DNA of 9,872 bases from Methanocaldococcaceae archaeon (GTDB lineage Archaea; AGJL01; Methanococci; Methanococcales; Methanocaldococcaceae), in NCBI GenBank assembly GCA_027023665.1, contig JALVUY010000136.1:1-9872 (forward strand). Reading direction: 5' to 3'. This document shows positions 7,040 through 9,872 of this stretch, piece after piece (the stretch's first letter is position 1; the number at the start of each line of letters is the position of its first letter). Made by a program: the position numbers and the translations under genes. Under the pieces are notes generated by a model. It ran no database searches. It was given only the letters and a program-made list of their open reading frames with translations, and had not been told where the DNA came from.

Positions 7040-7675
7040 AAAATTAAAGAGGAGATTTTAAAAAAGATACCAGAAAATATATTAAATATAGAAACATTGA
7101 ATAGATTAGAGAATATTAAAAAAGTAGAGATTATAGATGTCTTAGGAAAGGGACATAGGGGGGTTGTATTAAAAGGAATATACAATAATAAAGAGGTGGC
7201 TATAAAAATTCCAAGAAAAGATAGTCCAAAAAATACTATAGAAAATGAGGCAATGATTTTAAAAATGTTAGAAAAATATAATATTGCACCAAAAGTTTAT
7301 GACTATGGTGAAGATTATTTAATTATGGAATTTATAGATGGGGAGGAGTTAAAATCTGCAGTAGATAAGTTAGAAAAAAATAAATTATTGAAGATTGTTG
7401 AAGATATATTAAGGATTACTTTAAAACTTGACAACCTTGGAATAGAGCATAAAGAAATTCAAGGGGGAAGACATTTTTTAATTACTAATGAAAAAACTTA
7501 CATTATTGATTTTGACAAGGCAAAGATAAAAAAAACTACTAAAAACTTTACTGGGGCAATTGCATTATTATTTGGTGAAGGTAAAATTGCGAGAACTATT
7601 AGGGAAAAGCTGAATATTAATAATGATGAAATAGCTTTCATAAGAAAATTTGCAAAAACTTATAAAAAACTTTAA
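7037..7675 (+). CDS. Divergent archaeal Ser/Thr protein kinase-like protein
   Basis: A 212-residue compact kinase-fold protein resembling the archaeal predicted Ser/Thr kinases related to RIO/Bud32. Seen: a glycine-rich loop GKGHRGVVLKG (37-47), ATP-binding Lys57 in VAIKIP, Glu71 in ENEAMIL as its likely partner, a hinge LIMEFIDGEEL, a catalytic loop GIEHKEIQGGRHFLI (His138, Glu140, His146), and the metal-binding segment IIDFDKAKI (Asp158) in place of DFG. The usual HRD Asp is Glu and the loop Asn is not in its usual place, a variation I believe the family shares. The large C-lobe helices of eukaryotic kinases are missing. The start is uncertain: TTG at 7037 follows the pssA stop immediately, and the AGGTGA ribosome site (7031-7036) touches it with no spacer. 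No better start is visible before the conserved core. The target protein is unknown. Confidence 0.75.
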   Translation: MKIKEEILKKIPENILNIETLNRLENIKKVEIIDVLGKGHRGVVLKGIYNNKEVAIKIPRKDSPKNTIENEAMILKMLEKYNIAPKVYDYGEDYLIMEFIDGEELKSAVDKLEKNKLLKIVEDILRITLKLDNLGIEHKEIQGGRHFLITNEKTYIIDFDKAKIKKTTKNFTGAIALLFGEGKIARTIREKLNINNDEIAFIRKFAKTYKKL

Positions 7676-7704
7676 GGATAATAAAATTATTAAGGTGATG
7701 TCAT

Positions 7705-8472
7705 ATGGTTAAGATTATTACAAGAGTTATAAAAGAGATTGAACCTCTAAAAAATGCTCTATTAATTGAAGGATTACCTGGAATTGGACACGTTGGTAGA
7801 TTAGCGGCTGAGCATTTAGTTCATGAATTTAATGGAGAATTATTTTTAGAGTTATTCTGTTATGATTTCCCTCCACAAGTTTTAGTTAAGGATGATGGGA
7901 CAATTGAGTATATGAGTGCTAAATTCTATGCCATAAGAGAGCCAAAGCCAATGATAGTTGTTTTAGGTAATACTCAGGCATTATCTCCTATAGGGCAGTA
8001 TCATTTAGCAGAAGAAATCGTAAAAATTGGAATAAAGTATGGAGCTAACTTCGTTTATACATTAGGTGGTTTTGGTGTTGGAAAGTTATGTGAAGAAATT
8101 AAGGTTTATGGAGCCACAACTTCAAAAGAACTTGCTGAAAAACTTAAAGAGCATGGTATTTTATTTAGAAAAGATGAAGGAGGTATTGTAGGAGCAGCAG
8201 GATTAATGTTATTATTTGCTGACTTAAATAACATTCCAGGAATTTGTTTAATGGGAGAGACTTCAGGTTATTTAATTGATCCAAATGCGGCAAAGGCTGT
8301 TTTAGAAAAATTCTGCAAACTTGAAAATATAGAAGTTGATATGTCAGAGTTAGAAAAAAGAGCTAAGGGAATGGAGCAGTTTATAGAGAAAATTAAAAAA
8401 TTCGAAGAAGAAATGCTAAAAGCCTCTCAAATGAAACCACCAAGTGATGAAGATTTAAGATACATTGGATAA
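7705..8472 (+). CDS. PAC2-family protein, probable proteasome assembly chaperone
   Basis: A 255-residue cytosolic PAC2 protein. Eukaryotic PAC2 and archaeal PbaA/PbaB help assemble or bind the 20S proteasome alpha subunits; the role here is inferred from that family. Seen: the N-terminal glycine-rich loop IEGLPGIGHVGRLAAEHL (21-38), IVVLGNTQALS (84-94), TLGGFGVGK (119-127), GAAGLMLLFA and MGETSGYLIDP (183-193), followed by a charged helical tail (about 205-240) likely to form a coiled coil. It ends DEDLRYIG, which is close to but not exactly the terminal hydrophobic-Tyr-X motif that docks on the proteasome. The ribosome site GGTGATG at 7694-7700 is well placed. A 29-nt gap links it to the kinase-like gene, so it is probably the last gene of the operon, though it may have extra internal initiation. 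Confidence 0.85.
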   Translation: MVKIITRVIKEIEPLKNALLIEGLPGIGHVGRLAAEHLVHEFNGELFLELFCYDFPPQVLVKDDGTIEYMSAKFYAIREPKPMIVVLGNTQALSPIGQYHLAEEIVKIGIKYGANFVYTLGGFGVGKLCEEIKVYGATTSKELAEKLKEHGILFRKDEGGIVGAAGLMLLFADLNNIPGICLMGETSGYLIDPNAAKAVLEKFCKLENIEVDMSELEKRAKGMEQFIEKIKKFEEEMLKASQMKPPSDEDLRYIG

Positions 8473-8485
8473 AAAAGAATAAAAA

Positions 8486-8548
8486 TTATTTTTTATTTAC
8501 TTTTTCTTTTATTTTTAACATAATTTTAAAAATTTAAAATAGAAAAAA
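8486..8548. terminator. Convergent T-rich stop regions between the PAC2 gene and mat
   Basis: The plus strand has dense T tracts at 8486-8516 just after the PAC2 stop (8470-8472). The minus strand has its own T tracts opposite the A runs at 8527-8548, just after the mat stop (8552-8550). No clear hairpin is needed for archaeal termination at such runs. Only 77 bp separate the two convergent genes. Confidence 0.5.
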
Positions 8549-8549
8549 C

Positions 8550-9770
8550 TTAGAAGGTATTAACTTTACCTTCAACTATCATTTTTTGGATTTCTAAGAT
8601 GTTATCTAACCACTTATTTGCAATTTCTTTTGCTTTTGGTTCTATTTCTTTTATATCATAGCCATTTTCTGTAATTATCTCAATATCTAATGCCTTTGGT
8701 TCGTTTATTGGCTTACCAATTTGACTCAATATTCTTACATAACATTCTCTAACTCCTTCTAATTTTGCTATATCATTTGCTATTAAGTTAGCTAAGATAT
8801 TATAAATCTTTCCAACATGATTTACAGGGTTTTTACCACTTGCCGCTTCCATACTCATAGGTCTAAATGGTGTTATTAATCCATTAACCCTATTCCCTCT
8901 ACCAACAGAACCATCATCTCCCATTTCTGAAGAAGTTCCTGTAACAGTTAAATAGACACTTCCTCTTTCATAATCATCTGCAGTATTTATATTTACTTCT
9001 ACTTCATATCCATTTGCTATTTTTTTAGCCAAATCTTCAACTTTTTCTTTTACTTTTCTAATAACTTCTTTATATTCCTCTATGTTTTTAACATGCTTAT
9101 CAACAACAGCCATAGCAATAGTTAAGGTTATTTTCTTTCCTTCTCTTAAACCCATAACTTTTATATCCTCTCCTACAGCTGGAATTTCTTTTTTTAATTC
9201 ATCACTGTTTAAAAATCTCTCTGTTTCTAAAACTAATTTTTCAGTTGTTGATAAGGGAGCATAACCAACTCCAAATGATGTATCATTAGCTAAAGGAACT
9301 TTATTTTTTTGCCTTTCAAAAACATCTATTAAATCCATACTACCCTGTCCAATTCTACAGTCAATAATTACATCTTTATCAACATCAATATTTCTTAGAA
9401 CCTTTTTTAAATACTCCTTAGCCGCTTTAACTGCTGTAGTTCCAACAGGCAATTTAATAATTTCGTTTTTTTCTCTATCATAGATTTCCATTGTAGCTCT
9501 ACCAGATAATAATATATATATTGGACTTACAAGTTCTCCTCCACCAAACTTTGGATAAGCATGCCCACCAACAAGTTCTACCTGATCTGTATTGTGGTGC
9601 AAAATAGTTCCAAATTTTTCAATATACATTTTACATAATGCCCTACTAACGCTTTCTGCTATACCGTCACAAATTGAATCCGGATGCCCTAATCCTTTTC
9701 TTTCAACAATCTCTACTTCTCTTTCTTCTATTGGCTCAATATCTAATTTTTTTACAATTATGTTTCTCAT
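8550..9770 (-). CDS. mat: Archaeal S-adenosylmethionine synthetase
   Basis: Makes S-adenosylmethionine from methionine and ATP, releasing phosphate and pyrophosphate. It is the archaeal (gamma-type) enzyme, only distantly similar to bacterial MetK. The 406 residues are the family's usual length. Seen: [18 protein letters not shown] (23-40) with the catalytic-region His29 and Asp31, [12 protein letters not shown] (68-79), [12 protein letters not shown] (140-151), [14 protein letters not shown] (161-174), and [17 protein letters not shown] followed by [13 protein letters not shown] (278-324). The start at 9770 is set by a perfect GGTGAT ribosome site (9781-9776). The gene is monocistronic within the window and converges with the operon on the plus strand. 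Its product feeds TrmY in this window and methylation steps of tetrapyrrole synthesis upstream of CfbB. Confidence 0.97.
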   Translation of the reverse strand: MRNIIVKKLDIEPIEEREVEIVERKGLGHPDSICDGIAESVSRALCKMYIEKFGTILHHNTDQVELVGGHAYPKFGGGELVSPIYILLSGRATMEIYDREKNEIIKLPVGTTAVKAAKEYLKKVLRNIDVDKDVIIDCRIGQGSMDLIDVFERQKNKVPLANDTSFGVGYAPLSTTEKLVLETERFLNSDELKKEIPAVGEDIKVMGLREGKKITLTIAMAVVDKHVKNIEEYKEVIRKVKEKVEDLAKKIANGYEVEVNINTADDYERGSVYLTVTGTSSEMGDDGSVGRGNRVNGLITPFRPMSMEAASGKNPVNHVGKIYNILANLIANDIAKLEGVRECYVRILSQIGKPINEPKALDIEIITENGYDIKEIEPKAKEIANKWLDNILEIQKMIVEGKVNTF

Positions 9771-9820
9771 TATGTATCACCTTAACTTAAAGTATTAGGT
9801 AAAAAAGATAAGATTAAATT

Positions 9821-9830
9821 TTTATATTTA
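9821..9830 (-). promoter_or_regulatory. TATA box of the mat gene
   Basis: On the minus strand TAAATATAAA (9830-9821), preceded by AACTT, lies about 51 bp upstream of the mat ATG. Transcription would begin about 25 bp downstream, near 9797, giving a leader of roughly 26 nt that contains the GGTGAT ribosome site. No riboswitch-like structure is seen in the remaining 90 bp. Confidence 0.5.
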
Positions 9831-9872
9831 AAGTTAATCCTCATAATTATTACAATCATTTACAACTTTTTT

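Noticed and set aside
9082..9264. Plus-strand frames opposite mat (also 9592-9798)
   Set aside because: They are antisense shadows of a well-conserved enzyme gene with no ribosome sites.

Overview
The window looks like chromosomal DNA from a hyperthermophilic methanogen of the Methanocaldococcus type. It is very AT-rich, Leu is mostly TTA/TTG, and ribosome binding sites are of the GGTGA kind. The gene set is archaeal and methanogenic: a CbiA/CfbB-type amidotransferase, the tRNA pseudouridine-54 methyltransferase TrmY, archaetidylserine synthase, a PAC2 proteasome-assembly-type protein and the archaeal form of S-adenosylmethionine synthetase. Species assignment is inference.

Positions 1-1020 are the accessory part. 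On the minus strand a gene for a small secreted protein begins at 575 with a clear signal peptide, is frameshifted near 402-439, and then stays open to the left edge. Upstream of it are two copies of a 13-bp repeat. From about 752 to 961 lies a block of about 46% GC in otherwise AT-rich DNA, with several strong stems and a possible 7-bp pseudoknot. Read on the minus strand it contains a 50-codon stop-free tail resembling the C-terminal end of an IS200/IS605 TnpB protein, so I read it as an orphan tnpB 3' end, possibly with omega-RNA. Right beside it (1021-1383) is the catalytic half of an archaemetzincin metalloprotease, which lacks its usual N-terminal part and uses CTC leucine codons unlike its neighbours.

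From about 1555 the window becomes housekeeping. cfbB stands alone between AT-rich spacers. After a T-rich stop region and a good TATA box, a tightly packed run of seven plus-strand genes follows (3009-8472): HTH-PhoU protein, TrmY, archaeal STAND/AAA ATPase, PP-loop ATPase with three cysteines placed as in Fe-S tRNA thiolases, archaetidylserine synthase, divergent Ser/Thr kinase-like protein, and PAC2 protein. Overlaps or gaps of 30 nt or less suggest one operon. The run converges on the mat gene (8550-9770, minus), which has its own promoter.

Logical links: Mat makes the S-adenosylmethionine used by TrmY and, upstream of CfbB, by tetrapyrrole methylation. TrmY and possibly the PP-loop protein act on tRNA. 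The other operon members cover lipid head groups, signalling and protein quality control, and share no obvious single pathway. I found no CRISPR array, tRNA or rRNA gene. The most noteworthy items are the GC-rich tnpB-tail/omega-RNA-like block, the truncated transferred-looking archaemetzincin next to it, and the Cys-bearing PP-loop protein in an operon with TrmY.
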